From positions 16,897,981 to 16,961,980 of the forward strand of contig JARWKL010000008.1 of assembly GCA_029961685.1 (NCBI GenBank): a stretch of DNA of 64,000 nt. The letters are read 5' to 3'. Under the pieces are notes generated by a model. It was not told the origin of the DNA. It worked only from the letters and a program-made list of their open reading frames with translations, and did no database searches. Below, one piece after another: positions 1 through 9,535 of this stretch. Positions within the stretch are counted from its first letter, which is position 1; every line of letters begins with the position of its first letter. Position numbers and translations under genes: made by a program. Origin of the DNA: Aristolochia californica. Taxonomy: Eukaryota; Streptophyta; Magnoliopsida; Piperales; Aristolochiaceae.

Positions 1-320
1 AGCATTTTTTATATATGGTACGTGTTATTAGGCCCAAGCCCATTTTCATCGGATGTTATTATGTCTCTTTGGCTCACATGGTGGCCCCAAAAATATTATT
101 TTCTGGGTGATTACTCGTTTCCCCTCCTTACTTGGCCTTTATTATTCATACCATTTGAGAGTCGGTGTTTTGTGGAGGGATACGGTGATTGAAGAGTTTT
201 ATTACACTTCAGAGCAATGCCTATAGACCCACTACCTACAAAAGATAGGAGTGTACCCAACATCCAACATGAGTTATTTGACTGGAGTATGGAGCGATGT
301 CTTATAGCTAGGAGTGATTT
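1..320 (+). mobile_element. Family-A element (copy A0), internal part, left of the P1 insertion
   Basis: This is non-coding interior of the copia-like non-autonomous family A. From about 150 onward it follows the interior of copy A3 at about 30635-30810, including the sequence around the 'agagcaatg' and 'gagcgatgtctta' motifs. It is cut at 320 by element P1 and resumes at 3416-3421. Copy A3 provides the uninterrupted site ('ctaggagtgatttttactctc', near 30800). The element starts outside the window. Short frames here show no recognisable protein. Confidence 0.7.
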
Positions 321-699
321 TGTTACGGTCCCAGATCTCACAAAGCGATTCATAGGGGAGAAGATGAAGGAAGAAGAAAATAAAGTCGAAGGGAAGCTTG
401 AGACCCTAGGTTCATTGACGAGACCGTACATCCCTCAACTCATTTAGGAGAAACTCAAAAATCCTTTGTTTAACCTAAAATCAAGACTTCTCTTTCCCAT
501 TCCTTTCACCCTTAAGTAGGGTTCAAGAGTACAAAATTAAAAATATGCCCCTCCACGACATTCAACTTGAAAAGTAAATAAAATTAATGACTTAAATTAA
601 TAACTAAGTAACTTAACAACTAAGTAACTGACTCAGCCAAAGTAATTGACTCAGCCACGTCGCCTCTGAATGACTCGGCCTGCTATTGAGTCCATAACA
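321..699 (-). repeat. 3' LTR of P1
   Basis: This LTR is 379 bp and, read on the plus strand, runs TGTTACGG...CATAACA. It aligns along its length with 3020-3415. On the minus strand it is preceded by the purine-rich tract GGGAGGGAGTAA. The last codons of the gypsy polyprotein tail run into the LTR and stop at about 651, an arrangement also seen in element E. Confidence 0.88.
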
Positions 700-790
700 T
701 TACTCCCTCCCTGGAGAAATAGCTTGTGCTCAAGTTCAATGGTAGGGTAGGCTTGGCGGAGGGTCTCCACGTCCTCCTCTAGTCCAGCTG
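651..790 (-). pseudogene. Gypsy polyprotein C-terminal tail (relic)
   Basis: The minus-strand frame ends in residues such as YPTIELEHKLFL and the tail IQRRRG. This matches the C-terminus of the element-E polyprotein (YPTFELEDKLFL...TQRRR) that follows its chromodomain-like segment. Only this tail survives; the rest of pol was replaced by PPR-derived sequence. The stop codon lies inside the 3' LTR. Upstream in the same frame (about 790-896) the residues are acidic and unrelated to the element-E protein. Confidence 0.75.
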
Positions 791-2012
791 TGTCATCTGT
801 GTCATCTGCTGGGAGATTTTGTTCCTCATCTTGTTTGATGTTGTGAATATTATGATGTTGCTCGTCTGCAGAAAGTTGGTGGATGTCATCTTCCACAGCT
901 TGGGAAAACCATTTTTACATGCTTCCATGCTTGTTGGACTATGTAGCAGCATGTGGGTCAAGATTAGCATAAAGATTAGCCATGCACCAAAAGTGTGCAA
1001 ACGTGGGACTTATGTCAGATATAGTCAACATTTCATTACAATACTTGTGGCCCTTTGATATTAATCCTGCATGAATATAAGCACAAAACATACCAATAAA
1101 GGTAATTTCCTCAATCAACACGTTTTCTTTTGATGTTGCCCTGTCACCCATTTTGTTACTAGAACTTTGTCCCACCATTGTTGCAAGACATCCATGAATA
1201 CAGTGTTCCAACATCATTGTATTCCAAAAATTTAAATTCCTCTGTGAGATTTGGTAAAAAACTCTTCTAGTATCATCCACCTAAAGTGCCTTGACAGGCA
1301 TGTCATGAAACTGGGTAGCAACATCATACACCCTACATACCAGTCGTTGGGCAGTTTCAAATTCAGACACCAGTCCAATTTTTGAAATCCAAATAGGATT
1401 CAACTAATTCATAATTACTTCTGTCTGCCCTAGTTCTTCCAGTGTAGCATCTCTTTGTTTTACATAAACTACTGCCCTAGGATCCTCCAATTTGCATTAC
1501 CATAGGTGTTCCATGGCGGTAGAACTTTCTGGTCCATGCTATCAAGTACAAAATGAACAATCTTGATTTATCCACATTTGGCATACATGTCAATAAGACA
1601 TGTTACATCAAACACCTCATATAACAAACCAGTCCGTATAGTTCTTCCAGGAATTACCATTCCTTGTTGCATAGATCCTACATGGGATAAAGCAGGGAGA
1701 AGGCTTATATTAGTACCCTGATCTACTAGTATGCCACCAGACTTACCCAGAACATGGAAATGCTTAATTGCCTCATCAGGAAGCCTATTTCGTGCAAAAT
1801 CAGTGAGGATAGTGTTCCATGAAATCACATATTTTTGGCAGAATCCGGTTATCATGGTGTGCCAAGTACCCACATCTCGAAATTGCATTTCATCAATTGT
1901 TTGGTAAGCACCAGGAATATCCCCGAACTTAGAATACATATGCATCAAAGAAGTGCCCACGAACACATCTCCACACATTTCATAATCGTCCACAATAGAA
2001 TTCCCAGAACCC
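791..2012 (-). pseudogene. Captured PPR gene fragment (PLS-like), broken
   Basis: The minus-strand frames 1568-1993 and 939-1280 read as pentatricopeptide-repeat protein. Motifs include DVFVGTSLMHMYSKFGD, VISWNTILTDFARN, LIDMYAKCG, NFWNTMMLEHCIHG and a terminal segment with FAHFWCMANLYANL. PLS-class PPR proteins bind organellar RNA in mitochondria or plastids. The stretch between the two frames (about 1281-1567) has stops and frameshifts, so no functional protein can be made. Intron-like interruptions were not seen, which fits capture by way of RNA, although many PPR genes lack introns anyway. The fragment replaces pol in P1. Confidence 0.75.
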
Positions 2013-2020
2013 CCACCTGG

Positions 2021-2347
2021 TCAAAGAATTTCTACAAACAGTGTTCGAGCGGACACTACAACTCCACAGGCTGAATACATGTGACCCGAAATATCCCCAT
2101 CACGAATTTCTAACACTAGAGCCAGAACTCCTTCCAAATCACCAGCGGAAGCCAATATATCAACAAACAACACATAATGTTCTAGCTTATGCGAGTAACC
2201 TTTCTGGTTCACAGTGCAACTAAACACCCTCAACACCATTGTAGAGTTTTTTCTTACAAAGTCGAGGGACATGAGAATGGACAAAACAAAATTCGGAGAA
2301 AATCTGCTAAAAAACTGACCACAAAATTCGATCAAGTCGGTTTCCAA
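2021..2347 (-). pseudogene. Second captured PPR fragment (P-class N-terminal-like)
   Basis: A 108-aa minus-strand frame reads like the N-terminal part of a different PPR protein: a segment with RVFSCTVNQKGYSHKLEHY followed by FVDILASAGDLEGVLALV. It ends at a stop a few bases before the first PLS-like motif. The change of style (a P-class-like start followed by PLS repeats) suggests that two host transcripts were joined in P1. This is inference from motif style; a single mosaic parent gene is the alternative. Confidence 0.5.
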
Positions 2348-2429
2348 CTTGGAGGTGGAGACCGAGAGTGAGAGGCTGAAACACGATGGTCACAATTTCA
2401 GATTGAAATCCACTAGTCCAGACTTCTCA

Positions 2430-3019
2430 TCTTCTGCCAAGGCAACTATTTCCACTTTGAAATCAAAATCTCTAGATTTTTTTACCTTTCTTTTTGCATA
2501 AACCGCTAACAGAGGAAAATTGAAGCTGCTGGGTAGAAAATTTTTATGCCCGATGATGAAGTAGAGCCTGACCTATTGCCGATGGTGAACAGCAGCAACA
2601 TGGGGCTTCTCCACTCGAAAATTTTCCTTCTCCAATTCTGGGAGAAGTTTTGGTTGTTGTGAACAGGGGAGATTTGAGGTCAAACCCAAATCTGGCTGTT
2701 TTGATGCGATTTGAGGTCAAATGATGGGCAGCAACTGGTCATCGTTTGGAGCGGCAACCTTCCCCTCTAACTCAACGCGATGCTTCTCGGTTTCGGCCAA
2801 TCTCAAGTCTTCCATCCTTCAATCTAGGGGTGGATTTCTTCCAAACATCATATCCCACATCCTACTGATTTTTTGGTCAATTCTTTTCATTCATGCCCCA
2901 CTTTTTGTCAGCGTTGCTGCATTTTCTGCCCCCATTGCTGCCAATCGTACCTCTCTAGCAATTGGTTGCAGCTTGTCACTCCTGGACGAATCACCCATGT
3001 TCAAGATTTTATACCAAGT
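2430..3019 (-). pseudogene. P-family leader and gag N-terminal remnant with primer site
   Basis: This minus-strand region follows the 5' LTR of P1. The primer-binding site lies directly against the LTR (about 3003-3019, minus-strand ACTTGGTATAAAATC), a degenerate form of the tRNA-iMet complement TTGGTATCAGAGC. Downstream are gag-like fragments with several stops. The stretch 2440-2580 (containing 'aatctctagattt' and 'gctgctgggtagaa') recurs at 63885-64000 in P3. That identity defines the P family and marks where cargo begins. Confidence 0.65.
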
Positions 3020-3415
3020 TGTTATGATTCCAGATCTCATATGGCGATTCACAAGGGGAGAAGATGAAGGAAGAAGAAAATCAAGACAAAGGGAAGCTTG
3101 AGACCCTAGGTTCGTTGGGGAGAACGCACACCCTTCAGCTCATTTAGGAGAACTCAAAAATCCTTTGTTTAACCTAGAATCAAGACTTCTCTTTCCCATT
3201 AATTTAACCCCCTAAGTAGGGTTCAAGAGTACAAAATTATAGAACTGCCCCTCCATGGCATTCAATTTGAAAAGTAAACAAACTTAATGACTTAACTTAA
3301 TAACTAAGTAACTGAAAAACTAAGTAACTTAACGACTAAGTAACTGACTCAGCCAAAGTAATTGACATTGCCACATCGCCTTTGAATGACTCAACCAGCT
3401 ATTGAGTTCATAATA
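3020..3415 (-). repeat. 5' LTR of P1
   Basis: This 396-bp LTR, on the plus strand, runs TGTTATGATTCC...TTCATAATA. It matches 321-699 with scattered differences, roughly one in ten bases by eye, so the element is not a very recent insertion. The outer end has decayed from CA to TA. The target duplicate GATTT follows at 3416-3420. Confidence 0.88.
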
Positions 3416-3420
3416 GATTT

Positions 3421-3691
3421 TACTCTCACTTATATTATGATAGTTGGGCCTCTTGGAAGAGACGACATGCTTGAGGGGGAGTGTTGGAAAATATGGTGGA
3501 CTGCCATTTTATATAGAAGATCCCATGCACCATTTACTATAAGTTGGGATTTCATTATGTTCTCTCACCCCCAACATGAGGGGGAGTGTTGGAAGATATG
3601 GTGGACTGCTATTTTATACAAAAGATCCCATGCACCATTTACTATAAGTTGGGATTTCATTATGTTCTCTCACCCCCAACATGAGGGGGAG
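3421..3691 (+). repeat. A0 3' interior with 107-bp tandem duplication of the polypurine/LTR-start motif
   Basis: Copy A0 resumes here after P1. A unit of about 107 bp beginning 'gagggggagtgttgg' (near 3474) is repeated at about 3581, and the motif appears a third time at 3684 next to the real LTR. Each unit carries the polypurine tract plus the first bases of the LTR. The frame 3386-3754 reads through the duplication but codes for nothing recognisable. Confidence 0.75.
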
Positions 3692-4012
3692 TGTTGGAAG
3701 ATGGGCCCAAACCACACATCCAAGAGATGTGGAAGATGGGCTCAAGGCCAGTAGACCAAGGATAAGGCCCACAAGCCCACACAGTGATGGTAGGATGGTA
3801 AATAAAGAGGCATCTCATAGAGATGGCACTAATATAATTAGTTTAAGTACCAGGGGCATAATTATAATATTATAGGATTATTAATCTATAGGTTGAGCTT
3901 CAGGGGAAGGGTTAGGATACAAGTCCATAACCTCTTCTTCCTCCTACTTTCTCCACTATGTCATCTCTCGTTTTCTCCATGAGCTAAATCTATGGAGTCC
4001 TGAAAATCAACA
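3692..4012 (+). repeat. 3' LTR of A0 (divergent subfamily A')
   Basis: This 321-bp LTR runs TGTTGGAAGATGGGCCCAA...AAAATCAACA and follows the tract gagggggag. The first bases and the 'gcccacaagcccaca' style match the family-A LTR, but the rest is different sequence, so I treat it as a sister subfamily. No partner LTR lies in the window. Confidence 0.65.
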
Positions 4013-4409
4013 TCAATAAACTGATGAAAACCAAAAAAGGCTTCTAGCTTCTTTCCATCTAAAAGGGGATATGTGTGTTGTTCCAATAGCACAACCACAC
4101 CGGCCCTCTTATCACTTGGCATGTGTTTGTACAAGATCTATGCATATGGTTTGGGCCAACCAATATCAAGATTATGATTCTCTTCTCATAAAGCTCAAGC
4201 AAAGTGGCTCCATCAAAGAGTACCAAACAAAGTTTGAATGCATAGTCAACTGAGTCCATTGGTTCAAGTTGGTAGCTTCATTGGAGGCCTTAAACAAGAA
4301 ATACCAAGTGAGGTAAGGTTATACCATCCTAGAATCCTTGTTGGAGAAATTTAATAAGCTCACATACAAGAAGAAACATTACCCCTCCTATGTTTCAAAC
4401 TTAAGGATT
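4013..4409 (+). pseudogene. Gypsy gag relic
   Basis: Degenerate coding sequence. A frame near 4150-4250 reads LIKLKQSGSIKEYQTKFE, which resembles the retrotransposon gag core (LxKLKQ-G-SVxEYxxxFE). The following bases keep gag-like words in shifted frames. It ends at the LTR of element B. No LTR or primer site of its own is visible. Confidence 0.5.
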
Positions 4410-4865
4410 TTTTTATGGACTCAAGAGCAGGCCGAGTCATTCAAAGGCGCTGCGGTTGAGTCATTTAGTTATTCAGTTTATTGTTTTTTTTTCATTTTCC
4501 TTTTACTTCATTTTATTTCAATTGAAGAGTTTATATGCCATAGGGGCATTATTGTAATTCTTTCTCTTGAACTCTTGTTAGCGCCAACCCTACTTAGGGG
4601 GGAAAGAGGAATGGGAAAAGACAATTCTGATTTTAGCCTAAATAGGGATTTAGAGTTCTCCTCAACGAGCTCTAGGGTTGGAGTTATCCTCAATGAACCC
4701 AAAGGTTCAGGTTCCCTTACGAATTTTATTTTCTTCTCTTTTCTTCTTGTTCTTTTCCCTTTTCCAAAACCAAGAGTTACCTTAGCAGTGCAGAACTCGT
4801 CCCCAAAACTCTGGATTACCCTTTCCAGTGCCATGTTACAAGATCCATGACCCAGGAACATAACA
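4410..4865 (+). repeat. 5' LTR of element B
   Basis: About 456 bp, from TTTTATGGACTCAAG to AACATAACA. It belongs to the same LTR superfamily as P1 and the solo LTR at 9110-9530, sharing 'GCCGAGTCA', 'TTGAGTCA' and 'GAACTCTTGTTAGCG'. The first two bases have decayed from TG. The primer site follows at once. Confidence 0.75.
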
Positions 4866-4881
4866 ACTTGGTATTAGAGCA
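4866..4881 (+). promoter_or_regulatory. Primer-binding site of element B (tRNA-iMet)
   Basis: ACTTGGTATTAGAGCAGG directly after the LTR matches the complement of the 3' end of plant initiator tRNA-Met (TGGTATCAGAGC), with one change. Confidence 0.85.
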
Positions 4882-4888
4882 GGGTAAC

Positions 4889-5905
4889 ATGGGTGATACG
4901 TCCAGCAATGAAGAGCTGAGAGCCATAGTCATAAAGGCGCAGGACGCACAGGCCGAACAAGAGGTGAGAATGACAAATTTCTGCCAGTGGTTGGAACAAA
5001 TTCCAAGTATTATCCTGCAACTCGAGAGACTCTCAGGTATGGTTTCAGATCTTTTGGCTGCTAGAAACCCAACCCCAGGCCAAAGGGGGGAGGACAAATC
5101 GCACAGTAGAAGGGTGGAGCAGCTTGTAAAGCGTACTGGTGTCCATTCACAATAGGGTGGAGGTACAGTACCCAAGTATACAAAATTGGATTTTCCCACT
5201 TTTACTACGTCTGACAACCCCTTAATTCGGTTGCATAGATGTGAGAATTTATTTCCAATCAAAGGATACCTGAATTTGAGAAGGTGGGACTGGCCGCCTT
5301 CCACATGCTTGATGAAGTGCATCTATGGTTTCATCAAGTAAAATTTGAGAGATTGGTGCTAGATTGGGAAGAATTTAAAGAGCTATGTACTATGAGATTC
5401 AGCCCTCTAGCAAACAGCAACCCATTGGCGGGGGGGGGGGGATGTTGGTCCTATTAAGACAAACCGTGTCTGTGGATAAATAATAAAAAACAATTCCAAG
5501 AAAAATTGGGTCAAGCAAGCAGGATGGTTAGAGTCGACCAACAGGTAAATTTGTTTACAGTAGGCCTTAATGAGTCTTTGAGGTTAGAGGTGGCACTCCT
5601 TGCACCTACTAATTTGGCACGAGCAATGAATTTAGCTCGAGCACTGGAAGCAAGACAGAAAGTTCAAATTAAGAGGACTGGTTGGTAAGGGGGGAGGAAC
5701 TATACGCCTTAGGTGACCTTGCCAATAGTGTGGCCACCCAAAACTACTCCGATTAATACTGTGGCAGCAGATACAAGGACAAGCAACCCACCACCTCAAT
5801 ATATATGAACATTAACTGGTTTAGACATGGCTGACCACAAGGCAAAAAACCTATGTTATAACTGTGATGAACCTTATAGAGCAGGCCACCAATGTTAAAG
5901 ATTGT
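4889..5905 (+). pseudogene. Gag of element B, frameshifted
   Basis: Gag starts at ATG 4889 (MGDTSSNEELRAIV) with a coiled-coil-like N-terminus, then breaks at a stop near 5153. A second piece at 5506-5688 contains LARAMNLARALEARQK, also found in G1 gag. A zinc knuckle CYNCDEPYRAGHQC lies at about 5852-5895. A run of 11-12 G at about 5431-5442 replaces the expected codons after NPLG and shifts the frame. Gag would form the particle and package RNA; this copy cannot. Confidence 0.75.
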
Positions 5906-6018
5906 TGAGGTTGGAGTTAGATGCATTTGGAGAAGAAGAACCGGAAGAAGGTCCTCAAGAGGAGGACGAACCAGAAATTTCTTTGAATGCAATTACTAGA
6001 TAGAAGTCAGCCAAAACT

Positions 6019-6348
6019 ATGCAAGTACGGGCAAGGGTTCTAGACCAAGAACTTGTGGGGTTAGTGGACTCTGAAAGTACCCACAATTTCTTAAGCTTAA
6101 TGGCTGCTAAACATCTTCAACTTGGGATCCAGCCTCACCCAATTGCCATGGTTTCAGTTGCCAATGGTGAGAAAGTCCCTAGCTATGGGGTCAGCAAGGC
6201 GGTAAAGTTTTCTATTGGTAACACTCATTTTACCATTGAATTTTTTGTCATACCATTAGCTGGATTTGATATGGTACATGGAATCAAATGGTTACAAACC
6301 TTGGGCCCAATTTTGTGGGATTTCTCTGCTTTAACAATGAGTTTTTAG
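6019..6348 (+). pseudogene. Aspartic protease of element B, active site altered
   Basis: A 109-aa frame matches the retropepsin region of G1 (shared PSYGVSKAV, PLAGFDMV.GIKWLQ.LGPILWDF). The catalytic triplet should read DSG; here the sequence is LVDSESTHNF, so the Gly is replaced by Glu. The frame ends before the linker to reverse transcriptase, which is cut at 6570. Confidence 0.8.
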
Positions 6349-6570
6349 TCGAAAGGAAGCCAAGTAATGCTAAAGGGCAGTCAAGCTGAAGCGGCACATC
6401 ATATCCACCTACTACACAAACAGGAACCACCGGGCAGCACGTTAGAAAAGTTACTGGAAGAGTTCATAGACTTGTTTTAGGAGCTTTCAGGGCTGCCTCC
6501 ATTGAGGCACTGTGATCATAGAATTTGTTTAAACTCCGGATTAGATGTGGTGGTTATTAGACCATACAGG

Positions 6571-8001
6571 TGTTGAATTTATGGGAAAGAGAAAACCTAT
6601 ATTGAAGTATTATCATCAAAGTACATGAACCACTATTTATAATAGAGGAAGGTAGTAGAGTCCAATTACAATAAAACTACCTTTGTCCCAATTACACCCA
6701 AACTCATACGCTTAAAGATAAGTCCTAGCATAATTTAATAACTTAATATAGATAAAAGGCAAACATAACTCAAACTAAAACTCTTCTAGGATGTAACCAT
6801 TAGATAAAGATACTTTCTTGAGTCCTTGATCTTCCAATTGATGTGATAAGGATGCCAGCTCATGGTAATCATTGTGGGTCCCACTTCTTATGGGCTTGGG
6901 TTCATCTTGTGGGCCTTCTTTGGTTGTTTGGTTCATCTTATAAGACTCTTAGATATGTGGGCCTTCCTTGTTCATGTGGGCTTGAGCCCTATCTTCAAAC
7001 ACTCCCCCTCAAGTTGGGGGGAGAGAACATCAAGATCTCCCAGTATGCTGCAAATGACGTATAAGATTTTTTTGTATAAAATGGTAGTCCTCCAATCTTC
7101 TAGCACTCCCCTCACATTGGTGCTCTCTTCCTTGAGACCCAATTGGCCAATTCAGGGGGGGGGGGGGGGGGGGGGGGGGGGGGTGGGGTGGGGGGGTAAA
7201 ACATAGATGCAATAATAAGTTCCTCCGTCATGGTTTTCCAACCATGATATTTTTTGACAGGGCCCATCATGGTTTCCCAACTTTGATATTTTTTGACAGG
7301 GTATCCCTCATCATGGTTTCCCAACCGTGATATTTTTTTACAGGGTATCCCCCATCAATGTTTCCCAACCGTGATGTTTTTTTTTACGGGGTAAAATAAA
7401 TGATGATATGAGGCCACTTCTTCTTCAATAATAATGTCCCCAAAGAGACATAATAGCTGCAACTGAATATAATACGACCATCTTACAACACATATAACAT
7501 GAACCAAAATAATAAACCTTGTAGAAGGACCCATGAAATAATCATAATCTGATATAAATATTTTTTCTTAGATGCAGAAGCTTCATCTTTTGTGTTCCCC
7601 TTTTCTTGAATATTTTGGTCACATTAACTCATCCACAACATATGGAATAAAATACCTCTTTCTTGTACTTCTCCCCCTCAAGCTGGGAGGTAATGGCAGT
7701 GATCCCAGCTTGAACCAAATATCATAGATGTAGAAATAAGCCCATATAACAGAGATGCATAGATAATCCCTCAAACCAGGGAGAAGTGAGATATTTTTCT
7801 GATATATCAACTCAAAAAGTGACTCAAAACAATGGGCATAAATTCGGATTTTTCAATACAATAGAATACCATCACGATCTTTGATTCTTCCAATGTGAAT
7901 ATTTCTTTAAACATAGACTAGATTGACATGAAATCTCTCCTTATGATAGTAGACTTAAATACCTTTCATCCAAGTATAACTTAACTTCATAAAATATGAT
8001 T
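6571..8001 (-). mobile_element. Family-A copy A1, truncated (3' LTR and interior)
   Basis: Minus-strand family-A element inserted in element B. The 3' LTR is 6571-7001 (plus-strand TGTTGAATTT...CTTCAAACA), followed by the polypurine tract (minus GAGGGGGAG). The interior has a long G run (7155-7183 and beyond), four copies of a unit of about 56 bp ending in 'ccatgatattttttgacaggg' (7215-7395), and the broken family ORF region. Similarity to other A copies stops at about 8001, where P2 sequence begins, so the 5' part and its LTR are lost. Confidence 0.8.
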
Positions 8002-8109
8002 GTTGTATATTTGGCATGCCTGGCAACCACTGTGACTATTAAATTGCTACTCATAGGAATATGGTTTGTATGAACCAAGTCAAGAATCTACAGACCACTC
8101 TCGGAGTCC

Positions 8110-9104
8110 TTCAATTGGGCAGAAGTGGAGAGGAAAAAAGAATAGCAATACCCTCAAGATTAACACCTACAAACCTCATATTTTTGAAGAACGCAAAAGC
8201 CTCATCAGCTGGCATATGCTGGGACTAACCTGCTCTGAGAACAACCACCCAGCAGGATTTTTTTTCAGTATTTGGAAGCAGTCCAAACATTTCTAGTGAA
8301 GCTCTGCATAACCCATGTGCTGCAAAACCAGAAGCTTCCTCTATGGATCCATTATTATCCAAACCCAAAACCAAGGTTGCAGCAAGATCCCAAATTACAT
8401 TTATTGGTCTCCCGGTGTAGAAAGAATCAGCAACATCCTGCACAGGACTATATGCATTGCCCACTACTATAGATAATTTTGCTGCATAAGTCCTACATTT
8501 GAGATTTGCACCCCTTGCCACTATTGCATCTAAACTCAGGACTATCACTGTCTCCTCATTCTACATACATAATGTATAAACAATATCCTCTAGGAAGCCC
8601 CGGTCGCCTCTAGAGGTGGTAGCATCAATATTGTTGTAATTCGACTGAGAGGACTCACGAAGAGCAATTAGTGCGCTTTGGTGAATTACTGTAGCAGCAA
8701 ATAGTGAAGTTGGCACTCACAGCCTAGGCAAGTGGAAGCCTTACCATTGAAATAGAGTGAAATTTTTTCTTTGCACCTCCCATCTCAATTTGCAGCACTA
8801 TTTTCTACACTACCATTATTTTCTGCATTACCACAACAACACTGTTTTCTTGGCTGTCTGGCAGCACTGTTTTTTGCATTGGCACAATAGACATCATTTT
8901 GTTGAAGGACCCATAAGCCTCTTCAAGTGGCCTGTTATGTGCATACCCGGCTGTACTGAGAATAGCCACCCTGCAGTCACAGTTTTCACTCGTTGGAGCC
9001 AGTCCAAGTTCCTCACACTGGCCAGCACCCAGATTATGTATTTTGATAGCGGATGGTACAAAAGATAATTTGTTATGTATTTTGATAGCAGATGGTACAA
9101 AAGA
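8110..9104 (-). pseudogene. P2 cargo, part 2: unrecognised protein-like frames with an internal repeat
   Basis: Two minus-strand frames (8805-9122 and 8225-8548) share a pattern. One has CEELGLAPTSENCDCRVAIL, then AGYAHNRPLEEAYGSFNKM. The other has SLEMFGLLPNTEKKSCWVVVL, then SQHMPADEAFAFFKNM. The order suggests a tandemly repeated module with a faint PPR-like look. A 39-bp unit encoding LSFVPSAIKIHNK is duplicated at about 9026-9104. I cannot name the parent gene. Stops separate the modules. Confidence 0.45.
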
Positions 9105-9109
9105 TAATT

Positions 9110-9530
9110 TTTTATGGACCAAATAGTGAGCCGAGTCAGGCTAAGACACCATGGCTGAGTCAGTTAAGTAGTTATTTAGTTTATTTTCTATTTTATGCTA
9201 TTTGGGTTTAAATATGCCTCAGGGGCTTTTTTGTAATTTTTGCCTAAACTCTTGTTGGCGTGAACTATTTGTATGCAACGTATGGTAATGAATGGGGAAA
9301 TAAAAAGTTAATCTAAAACAGGATTTGAGGTCTCCTCTTTGAGCTTAGGGTCAGTGTTCCCCTGGAACCCTAGGTTGCGGTCTCCCTCAGGGCCGTAGGT
9401 TACGGACTCCCTCAGAGGCGGGTTATCCCTCTCCGTTCTTCTCAATGATTTTGTCCCCTTTCACTCCCTTCTTCTTCATTATCACCTCGTCCTCCCCGGT
9501 GAATCTTCGTGTTGATCTGGGACCATAATA
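9110..9530 (+). repeat. Solo LTR of the B/P superfamily with perfect target duplication
   Basis: A 421-bp LTR (TTTTATGGACC...GGGACCATAATA) is flanked by TAATT on both sides (9105-9109 and 9531-9535). It lies opposite to its host P2. Removing the LTR and one TAATT copy leaves the minus-strand cargo frame open across the junction, which confirms a clean insertion. A solo LTR normally forms by recombination between the two LTRs of a full element. Confidence 0.88.
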
Positions 9531-9535
9531 TAATT

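Larger units (their letters stand above)
321..3415 (-). mobile_element. P1: gypsy-type LTR retrotransposon carrying PPR gene fragments
   Basis: P1 is a 3.1-kb LTR element on the minus strand. Its LTRs lie at 321-699 and 3020-3415, and it is flanked by a perfect 5-bp target duplication GATTT (316-320 and 3416-3420). It has a tRNA-iMet-like primer site, a gag-leader remnant, a tail of the gypsy polyprotein next to the 3' LTR, and a purine tract abutting that LTR. Protease, reverse transcriptase, RNase H and integrase are absent. In their place are PPR-protein fragments in the same orientation as the element. It sits inside family-A copy A0. It must have been mobilised in trans, probably by a Tekay-like chromovirus (inference). 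Confidence 0.85.
4410..6570 (+). mobile_element. Element B: truncated gypsy retrotransposon (5' LTR, gag, protease)
   Basis: On the plus strand lie the 5' LTR (4410-4865), the tRNA-iMet primer site, a broken gag, a zinc knuckle and protease. It is cut at 6570 just before reverse transcriptase, where family-A copy A1 (minus strand) begins. Sequence order and motifs are the same as in G1 read in reverse. Reverse transcriptase, RNase H and integrase were not found beyond A1, so the 3' half is lost. Confidence 0.8.

Noticed and set aside
4013..4409. Possible host gene between the A' LTR and element B
   Set aside because: The only recognisable words are gypsy gag; nothing suggests a host exon.
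7128..7197. Polyproline and polyglycine frames around the G and C runs
   Set aside because: Translations of homopolymers, not proteins.
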